From contig NZ_UPHQ01000045.1 of the NCBI RefSeq assembly GCF_900566055.1, positions 1 through 53,555 on the forward strand: a DNA stretch of 53,555 nucleotides. Reading direction: 5' to 3'. The number at the start of each line of letters is the position of its first letter. The stretch's first letter is position 1. The stretch comes from Mycobacterium innocens. GTDB taxonomy: Bacteria > Actinomycetota > Actinomycetes > Mycobacteriales > Mycobacteriaceae. The notes under the pieces were generated by a model that had not been told where the DNA came from, searched no databases, and saw only the letters and a list, made by a program, of their open reading frames with translations. Shown here piece after piece: positions 1 through 9,160 of the stretch. The translations under genes were made by a program, and so were the position numbers.

Positions 1-1385
1 CCGCCGGTCCCGGCGGGCTCGGCATAGGATCCATCGCCGCCGGGACCGGCGGGTTGGGCGGAAGAGCGTTGTCCCTGTTTGGCGCCCCGGGAGCCACCGG
101 CAGCGTCGGGGAGCATCCAGCGGTGCTGACGGTGTCTCAACAACAGGCCCTTGCTCTGCTTTCGATGGCACCCGACGCGAATTTCCTGCTGATCGGCACG
201 GACGGCACGAATCTGGCCGCAATCCTGGCCGACCCTCTTGGCACCCCGAACTTCCACGCGCTGATGCCGCAAAGCGTCACCTCCGCGTCGACGATCGTCG
301 GGCACACCAGCGTCTCCAACCCCTCGTGGACGACGATCCAGACCGGTGTGTGGAGCGAGACGGCCGGCGTGACCAACAATGTCTTCACCCCGTGGACGTA
401 CGACACCTGGTCGACCGTGTACAACCAGCTCGAGGGCACCTGGGGCGATCAGGTCAACACCACGGTCATCGCCAACTGGCCCATCATCACCGACATCGCC
501 GGCGCTGGATCGTATCCGGCCGACTACATCGAATTCGTCCCGCAGATCCCGGGCGACACCAACTGGATAGCGACGCAAAACCTGGTCGGCCAGAAATCCC
601 AGGCCGCGATTCTGGCCGCCAATCCAAACAAGGGCAATCTCATCTTCTCCTACTTCGTAGGTGTCGATGAAAACGCGCACCTGTATGGCGGTGATTCGCC
701 GCAGTACCAAGAGGCCATTCGGAACATGGACTACAACCTGGGTCGGCAACTTCCTACGAATATGGGCGGTTCAGGCCTGTTGGGAGCGGTGGCCGACTGG
801 GAGGTCGCTAACCCCGGCGAGCAGTTCTCCACGCTCGTGGTCACCGACCATGGTGAAATAGGACCCCAAAACTTCAGCCTCACTCATGGCTTCCAATCAC
901 CCCGTGAGACAGCGACATTCCTCATCTTCGATCAGGCCTTCAATGATGTGAGAGACGGGTATATCAACAACTCATGGCAAATCGTCAGCACGACGCCGAC
1001 GATCATGGATGAATTCGGCATTCCGCCGCTGCCGTATATGCAGGGTGGGCCCCTGACGTCCGCCAACTTCGACGGCACTTACGTTGATCCCGGCTTCAAT
1101 CTATTCAGTGTTCTCAGCGCCGATTTCGCCGGACAGGGGTATCCCGATATCGCGACCAACCTGAGTCTGGGGTCACGCACGCTGGTGGCCGGCATCCCTT
1201 ACTTCGTGTATTCCCCGATACAAAACATCGTCGATGCGATGCCCAGCTTCTTACAGCTACCCGTCTCATGGCTCGGCGCCGGCGTCTACCAGTCGCTTAA
1301 CATCCCCGCACAGATCTGGGTCCGGCTCACCGGTGTGACCGGCAACCAAATCATCCCGCCGGTTCTCAACCCCTTCTACCCGTAG
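1..1385 (+). CDS. PE_PGRS-type protein, C-terminal part with type I phosphodiesterase (alkaline phosphatase superfamily) domain; 5' truncated
   Basis: The frame is open from base 3, and its first codons read as Gly-Gly-X repeats (AGPGGLGIGS, AAGTGGLGGRA), the end of a PGRS domain. The true start lies outside the window. After the repeats comes a domain of about 400 residues with the metal-site signatures of nucleotide pyrophosphatase/phosphodiesterases. Counting from the TTG at 54, these are IGTDGTN (Asp50), a nucleophile region SNPSWTTIQTG (residues 88-98), VGVDENAH (Asp205, His209), VVTDHGE (Asp265, His266) and LTHGF (His278). All expected metal ligands appear present, so the domain is probably active. 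PE_PGRS proteins are exported or surface-associated through their PE head, so this would be a surface hydrolase. The substrate cannot be told from sequence. The gene converges with nei2. Confidence 0.8.
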   Translation, partial: AGPGGLGIGSIAAGTGGLGGRALSLFGAPGATGSVGEHPAVLTVSQQQALALLSMAPDANFLLIGTDGTNLAAILADPLGTPNFHALMPQSVTSASTIVGHTSVSNPSWTTIQTGVWSETAGVTNNVFTPWTYDTWSTVYNQLEGTWGDQVNTTVIANWPIITDIAGAGSYPADYIEFVPQIPGDTNWIATQNLVGQKSQAAILAANPNKGNLIFSYFVGVDENAHLYGGDSPQYQEAIRNMDYNLGRQLPTNMGGSGLLGAVADWEVANPGEQFSTLVVTDHGEIGPQNFSLTHGFQSPRETATFLIFDQAFNDVRDGYINNSWQIVSTTPTIMDEFGIPPLPYMQGGPLTSANFDGTYVDPGFNLFSVLSADFAGQGYPDIATNLSLGSRTLVAGIPYFVYSPIQNIVDAMPSFLQLPVSWLGAGVYQSLNIPAQIWVRLTGVTGNQIIPPVLNPFYP

Positions 1386-1546
1386 GCGGGCAGCCGCTGC
1401 TCCTGCGCGCGGCGGGTGCTGGTCGCGATGAGCTGCCTGGCCGGGCGGCACGCACTATCTGCCCAGGGGACCGTCGGGCCTGCCCGCGCGCTTTCGACGG
1501 GTCGCAAGCCGTTGTGCAGTTCTTATGGCGCACGGCCGGGATTAGG

Positions 1547-2311
1547 TCATTGCTGGCAGGTAGGGCACCAGAACCGGATTCGCCCGGCGCTGCCACCGGC
1601 GTGGAGGTATTCGATGCAGGTTCCGCAGCGCCGGCAGGGTTCACCGGCTCGTCCGTAGACCCACAGCCGCCGACCGGCCCGGGTGTGGCCGGTGGTGCAG
1701 CGACTCCAGCGTAAACGGTTGGCCCACAGCATCTCTCGCGCACGGGTAGCGAGGCGCCGCGGATCGGTGATGGCGCTCACCGGCGCCGTCGGCAGATGTC
1801 CGCTGACGAAACACAGCTCGTTGCAATAGACATTGCCGATCCCGGCCAGTACCCGCTGGTCCAGCAGCGCCTCGGCGATGGGCCGGTCCGGATCGGCGGC
1901 CAGGTTGGCGGCGGCAACCGCAGCATCCCAATCCTCACCCAAAAGGTCGGGTCCCAGATGCGCGACGACGGTGCCGTCGTTGTCTCGGTCCAGCAGCTCC
2001 AGCACGCCCAGGTCGACACCGACCGCCCGAATGTTTCCTGCCTCCAAGACGATTCGCACCCGATGATCCGCCCGCACCGGACGCTCGGCAACTCGCCAGC
2101 TGCCATCCATCTTCAAATGGGAGTGAATGCTGACCCCGCCAACTCTGATGAACAGATGCTTACCCCGACTGAGCACCTCGTCGACCATGTGCCCGCTGAG
2201 GTCGACGGTGGCAAACTGCGGCACCCGGATATCGCAGCGGGTCAGGGTCCGGCCGCCCAGCTGTTGCCGCAGTATGGCCGCGGTATGCCAGACGGTGTCA
2301 CCCTCGGGCAT
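1547..2311 (-). CDS. nei2: Endonuclease VIII / formamidopyrimidine-DNA glycosylase family (Nei2)
   Basis: Base-excision repair glycosylase/AP lyase that removes oxidised pyrimidines. The 254-residue protein starts MPEGD, giving the catalytic N-terminal Pro and Glu of the Fpg/Nei family. SRGKHLFIR holds the conserved lysine. The helix-two-turn-helix segment contains [11 protein letters not shown], and a C-terminal zinc finger has CRRC and CPTC pairs. Length matches M. tuberculosis Rv3297 (about 255 aa). The start codon lies 3 bp after the stop of lhr, so the two are almost certainly co-transcribed as a repair operon. The stop faces the PE_PGRS gene across about 160 bp. Confidence 0.93.
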   Translation of the reverse strand: MPEGDTVWHTAAILRQQLGGRTLTRCDIRVPQFATVDLSGHMVDEVLSRGKHLFIRVGGVSIHSHLKMDGSWRVAERPVRADHRVRIVLEAGNIRAVGVDLGVLELLDRDNDGTVVAHLGPDLLGEDWDAAVAAANLAADPDRPIAEALLDQRVLAGIGNVYCNELCFVSGHLPTAPVSAITDPRRLATRAREMLWANRLRWSRCTTGHTRAGRRLWVYGRAGEPCRRCGTCIEYLHAGGSAGRIRFWCPTCQQ

Positions 2312-2314
2312 GGC

Positions 2315-5300
2315 TCATCGCAGCCGCAAACCGCGCGGGGTGCGGACGAACCCGGCCTCGGCCAGAGCGCCGGTCACCCAGTCCGGCCCGCCGGGTTGCA
2401 GGGCCGGTATCCCGTCGACGCGCTCCACCAGGATCGACGCGACCCGGCGCGCAGCCACCAGGTCGGCCAACGCGATGGCCGCCGCGTGGCTGGCCCCCGG
2501 GTCGTCGGTGAAGGTCAGCAGGGTGCGGCCGCCACGCTCGAGGAACCAGGCCAGCTCGCCGTCCACCAGCACGACCAGTGCCCCGGCCTTGCGGCCCGGC
2601 CGGGCCGCGGCGGCACGTTCGGCGCCCGGCCAGGGCAGTGCGGCGCCATAGGGATTGGCCGGGTCGGTGGCGGCCAGTACGACGGCCCGGTACTCCGCCC
2701 GCTGCGGGTCGATCCCGTCGAGGTAGCTGCGCAGCCGGTCCACGGTGGATGCCACGGCGAACTGAGCGCCGCCCAACGACTCGACGAAGTAGCCGCGCTG
2801 GCAGCGGCCGGCCTCCTCGAACGCGCTCAACACCTTGTATAGGGTGGCGAACCCGCCCGGCACACCTTCGGCGGCCGCCGCGCCCTTGGTCAACACGCCG
2901 TGGCGGTTCAACAGCAGCTCGGCGTGATAGTGGGCCCGCAGCGTGGAATCCGGCTCGGGAGGCGGCAGTGCCGACCATCGCCCCGCCACCGTGGGGTCGG
3001 CGGCACGCGCCTGGGCATGCGCGACGCTGTATCGGCTCAGCCGCGGCGGGCGGTGTCCGCGGTGCGCGGGGGCGGACCGCTTGCGGGAACCCGGGCCGCC
3101 GCCGAGGACCGCGCGCACCGGCGCGAATGTGTCGCCGGTGACCCAGCCGGCCCAGATCAGTTCCCAGAGGGCGGCTTTGAGGTCGGTCTCAGCATGTCCG
3201 TTTCCGGTGAGCTGGCGGAAGAAGTACGCGCCGCCGCCGGCCAGCGTTTCCAGGATTACCCGATTGGTATCGGTCAACTCGATCTCGGTGGGCAAGTTGG
3301 GAGGCAATGCCAGCGTCAAGGGCGCGGAATCGGCGAGGTGCAGGCTGATCCAGCCGTCGCTGGCCGAGATCGACCCGGCGCCCGACCAGGTGACCTCGCC
3401 GCTGGCGAGCAGCTCGTCGAGCATCGCCGGGGAGTAGTCGCGGACTCGTGGGGCCAGCACCAGTGGCTCCAGCGCCGAAGCCGGAATCCGCACGCCGGCA
3501 AGCTGATCGATCACCGCCGCGAGCCGGTCGACGCCGCCCGCGTCGGTGGCGCCCACTTGGTGCCACTCCGGCAGGAAGCGCCCGTAGGCCGCGGTGCTGA
3601 CCGGCTCGACCTGGGCCCGCAGCGCGGCCAGTGACCGGCGCCGCAGGATGCGCAGCACCTCGGCGTCGCACCATTGCTCGGCTCCGACGCCGCCCGGCGC
3701 CGCGGTGGCGACGAAGTCGCCGCGCACCAGCCGGCCGTCGCTGGCCAGCCGGCCCAGCACGTCGGCGGTCACCCGCAAACCCAGGCCGAACCGGGCGGCG
3801 GCCTCGGCGGTGGTGAACGGCGTGTGGGTGCGCGCGTAGCGGCCCAGCAGCTCACCCAGCGGGTCGGCCACTTCTTCGGTGAACGTCGCCGGCAGTCCCA
3901 CCGGAACCGCCGCGCCGACGCCGTCGCGCAGCCGGCCGATGTCTTCGACGGCCACCCACCAATTGCGGTCGGCGAAGGACACCGTCAGGGCGCGCCGGGC
4001 CGCGCGCAACGCCTCCAGCCAGCCCCCGACGTCGGGCGCGCCCGCGCGTGCGGCGACTTCGTCCTCGGTGAGCGGACCCAGCAGCCGCAGCAGGTCCGCC
4101 ACGCCTTCGGCGTCGCGGGCCGCCCGGTCGGCCGTCAGGTGCTGCAGCTGGCGACCGGTCGCGGCGATGACCTCCGCGTCCAGCAGCTCACGCAACTCGA
4201 CGCGGCCCAGCAGCTCGGCCAGCAGCGTGCTGTCCAGCGACAGCGCCGCCGCGCGGCGCTCGGCCAGCGGGACATCGCCCTCGTAGATGAACGCACCGAC
4301 GTAACCGAACAGCAGTGAGGCGGCGAACGGGGAGGGTGTCGCGGTGTCGGCCTCGGCTATCCGCACCCGGCGCTGGGCGATATCGGCCATCAAGCGGGTC
4401 AAGGTCGGGACGTCGTAGACGTCTTGCAGGCACTCGCGGACGGTTTCCAGCACGATCGGGAAGTCGGGATATTTGCGGGCCACCTCCAGCAACTGGGCGG
4501 CGCGCTGGCGCTGGTGCCACAACGGCGAGCGGCGGCCGGGGTGGCGGCGGGGCAGCAGCAAAGCCCGCGCCGCCGACTCCCGGAACCGGGAGGCGAACAG
4601 TGCCGACTCGCCCACCTCGGCGGTGACGACGGCGTCGATCTCCTCGGCGTCGAAAACGAACAATTCCGCGCCGGGTGGTGTGTCCGCGGTGTCGGACGCG
4701 GTGTCGGGCAGCCGTACCACGATGCCGTCGTCGGAGGCGGTGGGCTTCTCGTCGATGTCGTAGCGCTCCCGCAGCCGCCGGCCCACCGCCAGCGCCAGCG
4801 GTCCGTGCACCCGCAGCCCGTACGGGGAGTGCAGGATCACCCGCCAATCGCCCAGCTCGTCGCGGAACCGCTCGACCAGCAGGGTGGTGTCGGTGGGCAC
4901 CACCCGGGTGGCGGCCCGCTGCTCATCCAGCAGGACCCACAGGTTGTCGGTGGCGTAGTCGTCGAAACCCAAAGCGGCACAACGCTTGCCGAACGCCTCG
5001 CGACCCAGGCGGGCCAGCTGGCCGGTCAGCTGGCCCAGCGCGGCGCCCAGCTCGGCCGAGCGGCCGACGTCGTCGCCACGCCAGAACGGCAACCGGGCCG
5101 GCTGACCCGGCGCGGGGATCACCAGCACCCGATCATGGGTGATCTCGGTGATCCGCCAGCTGGTGGCCCCCAGCGAGATCACGTCGCCGGGGCGCGACTC
5201 GTAAACCATCTCTTCGTCGAGTTCGCCTACCCGCGAAGGCTTTTCGGTGGCCAGCCACACGGTGAACAGCCCGCGGTCGGGGATGGCGCCGCCGGAGGTG

Positions 5301-6889
5301 ACGGCGAGCCGCTGCGCGCCCGGACGCGCGGTCAGCGTGCCGGTATCGCGGTCGTAGACCAACCGCGGCCGCAGCTCGGCGAACTCGGTGGACGGGTACT
5401 TGCCGGACAGCAGATCCAGGGTGGCCTCGAACGCGCCGCGCGGCAGGGTCGCGAACGGGGCGCTGCGGCGCACAGTGTCGAACCAGCGGTCGGCGTTGAG
5501 CGGCTCCAGCGCGGCCGCCGCCACGGTGTGCTGGGCCAGGATGTCCAGCGGATTGGCCGGCACCCGCATGGTCTCGATCTGGCCGGCCAGCATGCGTTGC
5601 ACGCTCACCGCACAGCCGAGCAGATCGGTGCGGTGCTTGGGAAACAGCACTCCCCGCGAGATCTCACCGACCTGGTGCCCGGCCCGCCCGATGCGTTGCA
5701 GGCCGCTGGCCACCGACGGCGGCGCCTCCACCTGGATCACCAGATCCACCGCACCCATGTCGATGCCCAGCTCCAGGCTCGACGTCGCCACCACCGCCTT
5801 GAGCAGCCCGCGTTTGAGGTCCTCCTCGACCAGGGCGCGCTGCTCCTTGCTGACCGATCCGTGATGGGCGCGCGCCAACACCAGAGGGGCGCCAAAGCTT
5901 TGGCCGCTTGCCATGACATAGGCCGGGGCGCCGCCGGCAACCTGCGGGTTGGTCTTCTGATCGGGCGCGGCGGGAAGCTCCACGCCGCAGCGTTCGGCGT
6001 GAATTTCGTTGAGCCGCGCGGTGAGTCGTTCGGCCAGTCGCCGCGAGTTGGCGAACACGATGGTCGAATTGTGCGCTTCGATCAGGTCGACCAGCCGGGC
6101 CTCGACATCGGGCCAGATCGAGTTGTTCGCCAGGTTGGCCATGTCGGACACCGGCACCTGCACGGACAGCTCCAGTGTCTTGGCCGCGGGGGGAGCGACG
6201 ATGGTGGTCGGGGACTGTCCGGACAAGAACCGGGCGAGTTCCTCGGGCGGACGCACCGTCGCCGACAGGCCGATGCGCTGTGCGCGGCGCCTCCCAGCCG
6301 GCCCCGGCGCCAAGTCCGCCAAGTCGTCGAGGCGCTCCAGCGACAGCGCCAGATGAGCGCCCCGCTTGGTGGCCGCGATGGCGTGGATCTCGTCGACGAT
6401 GACGGTCTCGACGTTGGCCAGCGTTTCACGGGCGGCCGAGGTCAACATCAAGAACAGCGACTCCGGCGTGGTGATCAGCACGTCGGGTGGCCGCGCGATG
6501 AGCTGGCGGCGTGCCGCGGGCGGGGTGTCGCCGGAGCGGACTCCGACGCTGATGTCGGGCGCGGGTAGGCTCCGGCGCTCGGCCAGCCGGGTCAGCCCCG
6601 CCAGCGGGGTGCGCAGGTTGCGCTCGACGTCGACGCCGAGCGCCTTGAGCGGCGAGACGTAGAGGACGCGGGTTCCGGCCTGCCGATCCGGCGCGGCAGC
6701 CAGGCTGTCGAGCGCCCAGAGGAAGGCGGCCAAGGTCTTGCCGGAGCCCGTCGGAGCAATGACCAAGGTGTTGTCACCGGCGGCGATCGCGGCCCAGGCA
6801 CTGGCCTGCGCGGCGGTGGGCGCGGCGAAAGTGCTGGCGAACCAGTCGCGGGTGATCGCGCTGAATCGGCCTAGCGGGTCAAAGCTCAC
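2315..6889 (-). CDS. lhr: Large ATP-dependent helicase Lhr
   Basis: Superfamily 2 DNA/RNA helicase of 1524 residues. Walker A is APTGSGKT (residues 45-52) and the DEIH box is at residues 166-169. SAT (LSATVRPP) and the later helicase motifs (IGRAGHQ) follow. After the helicase core come the winged-helix and long Lhr-specific C-terminal domains, for about the usual full length (about 1510 aa). In mycobacteria Lhr is a 3'-5' translocase belonging to the DNA-damage response. The start is GTG at 6889. The nei2 gene follows 3 bp downstream, and a TetR gene lies 30 bp upstream on the same strand, so the three may share a transcript. Confidence 0.95.
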   Translation of the reverse strand: MSFDPLGRFSAITRDWFASTFAAPTAAQASAWAAIAAGDNTLVIAPTGSGKTLAAFLWALDSLAAAPDRQAGTRVLYVSPLKALGVDVERNLRTPLAGLTRLAERRSLPAPDISVGVRSGDTPPAARRQLIARPPDVLITTPESLFLMLTSAARETLANVETVIVDEIHAIAATKRGAHLALSLERLDDLADLAPGPAGRRRAQRIGLSATVRPPEELARFLSGQSPTTIVAPPAAKTLELSVQVPVSDMANLANNSIWPDVEARLVDLIEAHNSTIVFANSRRLAERLTARLNEIHAERCGVELPAAPDQKTNPQVAGGAPAYVMASGQSFGAPLVLARAHHGSVSKEQRALVEEDLKRGLLKAVVATSSLELGIDMGAVDLVIQVEAPPSVASGLQRIGRAGHQVGEISRGVLFPKHRTDLLGCAVSVQRMLAGQIETMRVPANPLDILAQHTVAAAALEPLNADRWFDTVRRSAPFATLPRGAFEATLDLLSGKYPSTEFAELRPRLVYDRDTGTLTARPGAQRLAVTSGGAIPDRGLFTVWLATEKPSRVGELDEEMVYESRPGDVISLGATSWRITEITHDRVLVIPAPGQPARLPFWRGDDVGRSAELGAALGQLTGQLARLGREAFGKRCAALGFDDYATDNLWVLLDEQRAATRVVPTDTTLLVERFRDELGDWRVILHSPYGLRVHGPLALAVGRRLRERYDIDEKPTASDDGIVVRLPDTASDTADTPPGAELFVFDAEEIDAVVTAEVGESALFASRFRESAARALLLPRRHPGRRSPLWHQRQRAAQLLEVARKYPDFPIVLETVRECLQDVYDVPTLTRLMADIAQRRVRIAEADTATPSPFAASLLFGYVGAFIYEGDVPLAERRAAALSLDSTLLAELLGRVELRELLDAEVIAATGRQLQHLTADRAARDAEGVADLLRLLGPLTEDEVAARAGAPDVGGWLEALRAARRALTVSFADRNWWVAVEDIGRLRDGVGAAVPVGLPATFTEEVADPLGELLGRYARTHTPFTTAEAAARFGLGLRVTADVLGRLASDGRLVRGDFVATAAPGGVGAEQWCDAEVLRILRRRSLAALRAQVEPVSTAAYGRFLPEWHQVGATDAGGVDRLAAVIDQLAGVRIPASALEPLVLAPRVRDYSPAMLDELLASGEVTWSGAGSISASDGWISLHLADSAPLTLALPPNLPTEIELTDTNRVILETLAGGGAYFFRQLTGNGHAETDLKAALWELIWAGWVTGDTFAPVRAVLGGGPGSRKRSAPAHRGHRPPRLSRYSVAHAQARAADPTVAGRWSALPPPEPDSTLRAHYHAELLLNRHGVLTKGAAAAEGVPGGFATLYKVLSAFEEAGRCQRGYFVESLGGAQFAVASTVDRLRSYLDGIDPQRAEYRAVVLAATDPANPYGAALPWPGAERAAAARPGRKAGALVVLVDGELAWFLERGGRTLLTFTDDPGASHAAAIALADLVAARRVASILVERVDGIPALQPGGPDWVTGALAEAGFVRTPRGLRLR

Positions 6890-6919
6890 CTGACCATCGT
6901 GCCAACGGGTACCGACAAC

Positions 6920-7615
6920 TCACCGTTGCGGCAAGTCGCGTGCGGTCGCCATCGCATGGGCCAATTCCTCCGGAATCTGTGGCACCCGGGCTATCGCGTC
7001 CAGCAGGGTGTGTGCACAGGCGTCGGCAAGGCATTCGGCGTCGGTGGTGGGGTCCATGATCCGCTGCCGGCAGATCTCGAAGGTGAACGCGATCCAGCCG
7101 AAGATGATCACCCGCAGATCTCGCTTGACCTCCGGCTCCAGCGCGCTGTTGCCCGGGATGCCGCTGACGACCTCACCGATGCGGGTCATGATGTGTTCCA
7201 TCTGGCGGTTCTTGGCTTCGTCGTCGATGCCCAGCAGCACCGGGTCCGACCGGCCCAGGCCGACATAGGCCGCCCACGCTGCTTCCGGGTTCTGCTGGTG
7301 ATAGGCCATATAGGCCAGCACGCCGGTGCGGATCTCTTCGAACATCGTCAGGCCCGGGGCGGGCGGCTTGTTGGTCGCCGCGTACAGCCGGTCCGCCTCG
7401 TCCTTGACGACGGCGGCGAAGAACGCCCGCTTGTCGGGGAAGTAGTGATACATCAGCGCACGCGACACCCCGGCGCGCTCCGCGATCTCGTCGATGCGGA
7501 CCTCGTCGTAAGGTCGCTTTCCGAAAACTTCCGCCCCCAGGGCCAGCAGTTCGGCGCGTCGGTCCTCAGGGGATAACCGCCTCCTGGCTGTCGCCATGGG
7601 GACGATATTACTCAT
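6920..7615 (-). CDS. TetR-family transcriptional regulator
   Basis: The 231-residue protein has an N-terminal TetR helix-turn-helix: IDEIAERAGVSRALMYHYFP followed by DKRAFF. A variable ligand-binding domain makes up the rest. The ATG at 7615 has a GGAG 11 bases upstream. An in-frame ATG at 7597 would give a 225-residue protein starting MATARRRLSPE and may be the real start. The position upstream of lhr-nei2 and on the same strand matches M. tuberculosis Rv3295. The ligand and target genes cannot be inferred. Confidence 0.9.
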   Translation of the reverse strand: MSNIVPMATARRRLSPEDRRAELLALGAEVFGKRPYDEVRIDEIAERAGVSRALMYHYFPDKRAFFAAVVKDEADRLYAATNKPPAPGLTMFEEIRTGVLAYMAYHQQNPEAAWAAYVGLGRSDPVLLGIDDEAKNRQMEHIMTRIGEVVSGIPGNSALEPEVKRDLRVIIFGWIAFTFEICRQRIMDPTTDAECLADACAHTLLDAIARVPQIPEELAHAMATARDLPQR

Positions 7616-7645
7616 GTCGACTACCAGCTCCGCTAGACCTGATTC

Positions 7646-9160
7646 TCAGCCGAACACCACGCCCTGGGCCAGCGGCAGCTCGCGGGAGTAGTTGATCGTG
7701 TTGGTGGCGCGGCGCATATAGGCCTTCCAGGCGTCCGAACCGGACTCGCGCCCGCCGCCGGTTTGCTTCTCGCCGCCGAAGGCGCCGCCGATCTCCGCAC
7801 CCGAGGTACCGATGTTCACGTTGGCGATTCCACAGTCGGATTCGTCGAGGAAGCGCTGCGCCTCGCGCAGGTCGTTGGTGAAGATTGCCGACGAAAGTCC
7901 TTGCGGCACAGCATTATTGAGCGCGATAGCGTCGTCGAGCTCGTCGTAGACCAGCACGTAGAGAATCGGCGCGAACGTCTCGGTCGCCACGATGGCCGTC
8001 TGCGACGGCATCCGGACCACGGCGGGCGCAACGTAGTACCCGCTCGGGTGCTCGGCCGGGTGCCGGTCCCCGCCCATGACCTCACCGCCATCGGCGCGCG
8101 CCTGCTCCAGCGCGCCCACCATGTCGCGGTAGGCGGTCTCGTGGATGAGCGGGCCGATCAGCGTGGCCGGCACCGACGGGTCGCCGACGGGCAGGGTGCG
8201 GAACGCCTCGGCGACCCGGGTCACCACGTCGTCGGCGATCGAACGGTGCACGATCAGCCGGCGCAGGCTGGTGCAGCGCTGGCCGGCGGTGCCGGCGGCG
8301 GCGAACACGATGCCTCGCACCGCCAGCTCCAGATCGGCCGACGGCGTCACCACGGCCGCGTTGTTGCCGCCCAGCTCCAGCAGCACCCGGCCGAACCGGG
8401 CGGCGACGCGCGGACCGACCTGCCCGCCCATCCGCACCGAACCGGTCGCCGACACCAGCGCAACGCGCGGGTCGTCGACGAGCAGCTCTCCCAGATCCGC
8501 CTCGCCCAACAGCAGGCCGCTCACCGAGGGCGGGGCACCGACGTCGGCGGCGGCGCGGGTCAGCAATGCCTGACAGGCCAGCGCCGTCAGCGGTGTCAGC
8601 TCCGAGGGTTTCCACACCACGGTGTCCCCGCACACCAGCGCCACCGCGGTATTCCACGCCCACACCGCGACCGGGAAGTTGAACGCGGTGATCACACCGA
8701 CCACGCCGAGCGGATGCCAGGTCTCCATCAGCCGGTGCCGCGGGCGCTCCGAGGCGATGGTGCGCCCGTAGAGCTGGCGCGACAGGCCGACCGCGAACTG
8801 ACAGATGTCGATCATTTCCTGGACTTCGCCCAGCGCCTCGGCGGTGATCTTGCCTACTTCGACCGTCACCAGCGTGGCGAGGTCGTGTCGGTGCGCGGTG
8901 AGCAACTCCCCGAGCCGGGACACCAGCGCGCCACGCACCGGTGCGGGCATGCCGCGCCATGTCGAGAACGCCTGCACCGCCTCGGCGATCGTGCGATCGG
9001 CCTGCTCGGGCGTGGTGTAGGCGAGCGAGAACAACGACTCGCCGGTGATCGGCGTGCTGACCGGCATCCCGTGCCCGCCCGGCTCGCCCAGGCCGGCAGT
9101 TACCCCGATCGCGTCGGAAGCCCCCAGGACCCGGTCGCGTAGCTCGCTGGTGCTGGTCAT
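7646..9160 (-). CDS. pcd: Piperideine-6-carboxylate / L-aminoadipate-semialdehyde dehydrogenase
   Basis: NAD(P)-dependent aldehyde dehydrogenase superfamily, 504 residues. It carries the general-base glutamate in LELGGNNAAV and the catalytic cysteine in GTAGQRCTSLRR. It oxidises the semialdehyde (or its cyclic form, piperideine-6-carboxylate) produced by lysine epsilon-aminotransferase to L-2-aminoadipate. The assignment to this substrate rests on context: lat and an Lrp regulator are neighbours, and M. tuberculosis Rv3293 (pcd) has the same neighbours. The start ATG at 9160 overlaps the stop of the upstream DUF1338 gene by four bases (ATGA), so translation is probably coupled. Confidence 0.9.
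   Translation of the reverse strand: MTSTSELRDRVLGASDAIGVTAGLGEPGGHGMPVSTPITGESLFSLAYTTPEQADRTIAEAVQAFSTWRGMPAPVRGALVSRLGELLTAHRHDLATLVTVEVGKITAEALGEVQEMIDICQFAVGLSRQLYGRTIASERPRHRLMETWHPLGVVGVITAFNFPVAVWAWNTAVALVCGDTVVWKPSELTPLTALACQALLTRAAADVGAPPSVSGLLLGEADLGELLVDDPRVALVSATGSVRMGGQVGPRVAARFGRVLLELGGNNAAVVTPSADLELAVRGIVFAAAGTAGQRCTSLRRLIVHRSIADDVVTRVAEAFRTLPVGDPSVPATLIGPLIHETAYRDMVGALEQARADGGEVMGGDRHPAEHPSGYYVAPAVVRMPSQTAIVATETFAPILYVLVYDELDDAIALNNAVPQGLSSAIFTNDLREAQRFLDESDCGIANVNIGTSGAEIGGAFGGEKQTGGGRESGSDAWKAYMRRATNTINYSRELPLAQGVVFG

Noticed and set aside
4424..6568. Plus-strand open frame of 714 codons opposite lhr
   Set aside because: Composition is Gln/Gly/Arg-rich antisense shadow of a certain helicase gene; high G+C makes such frames common.
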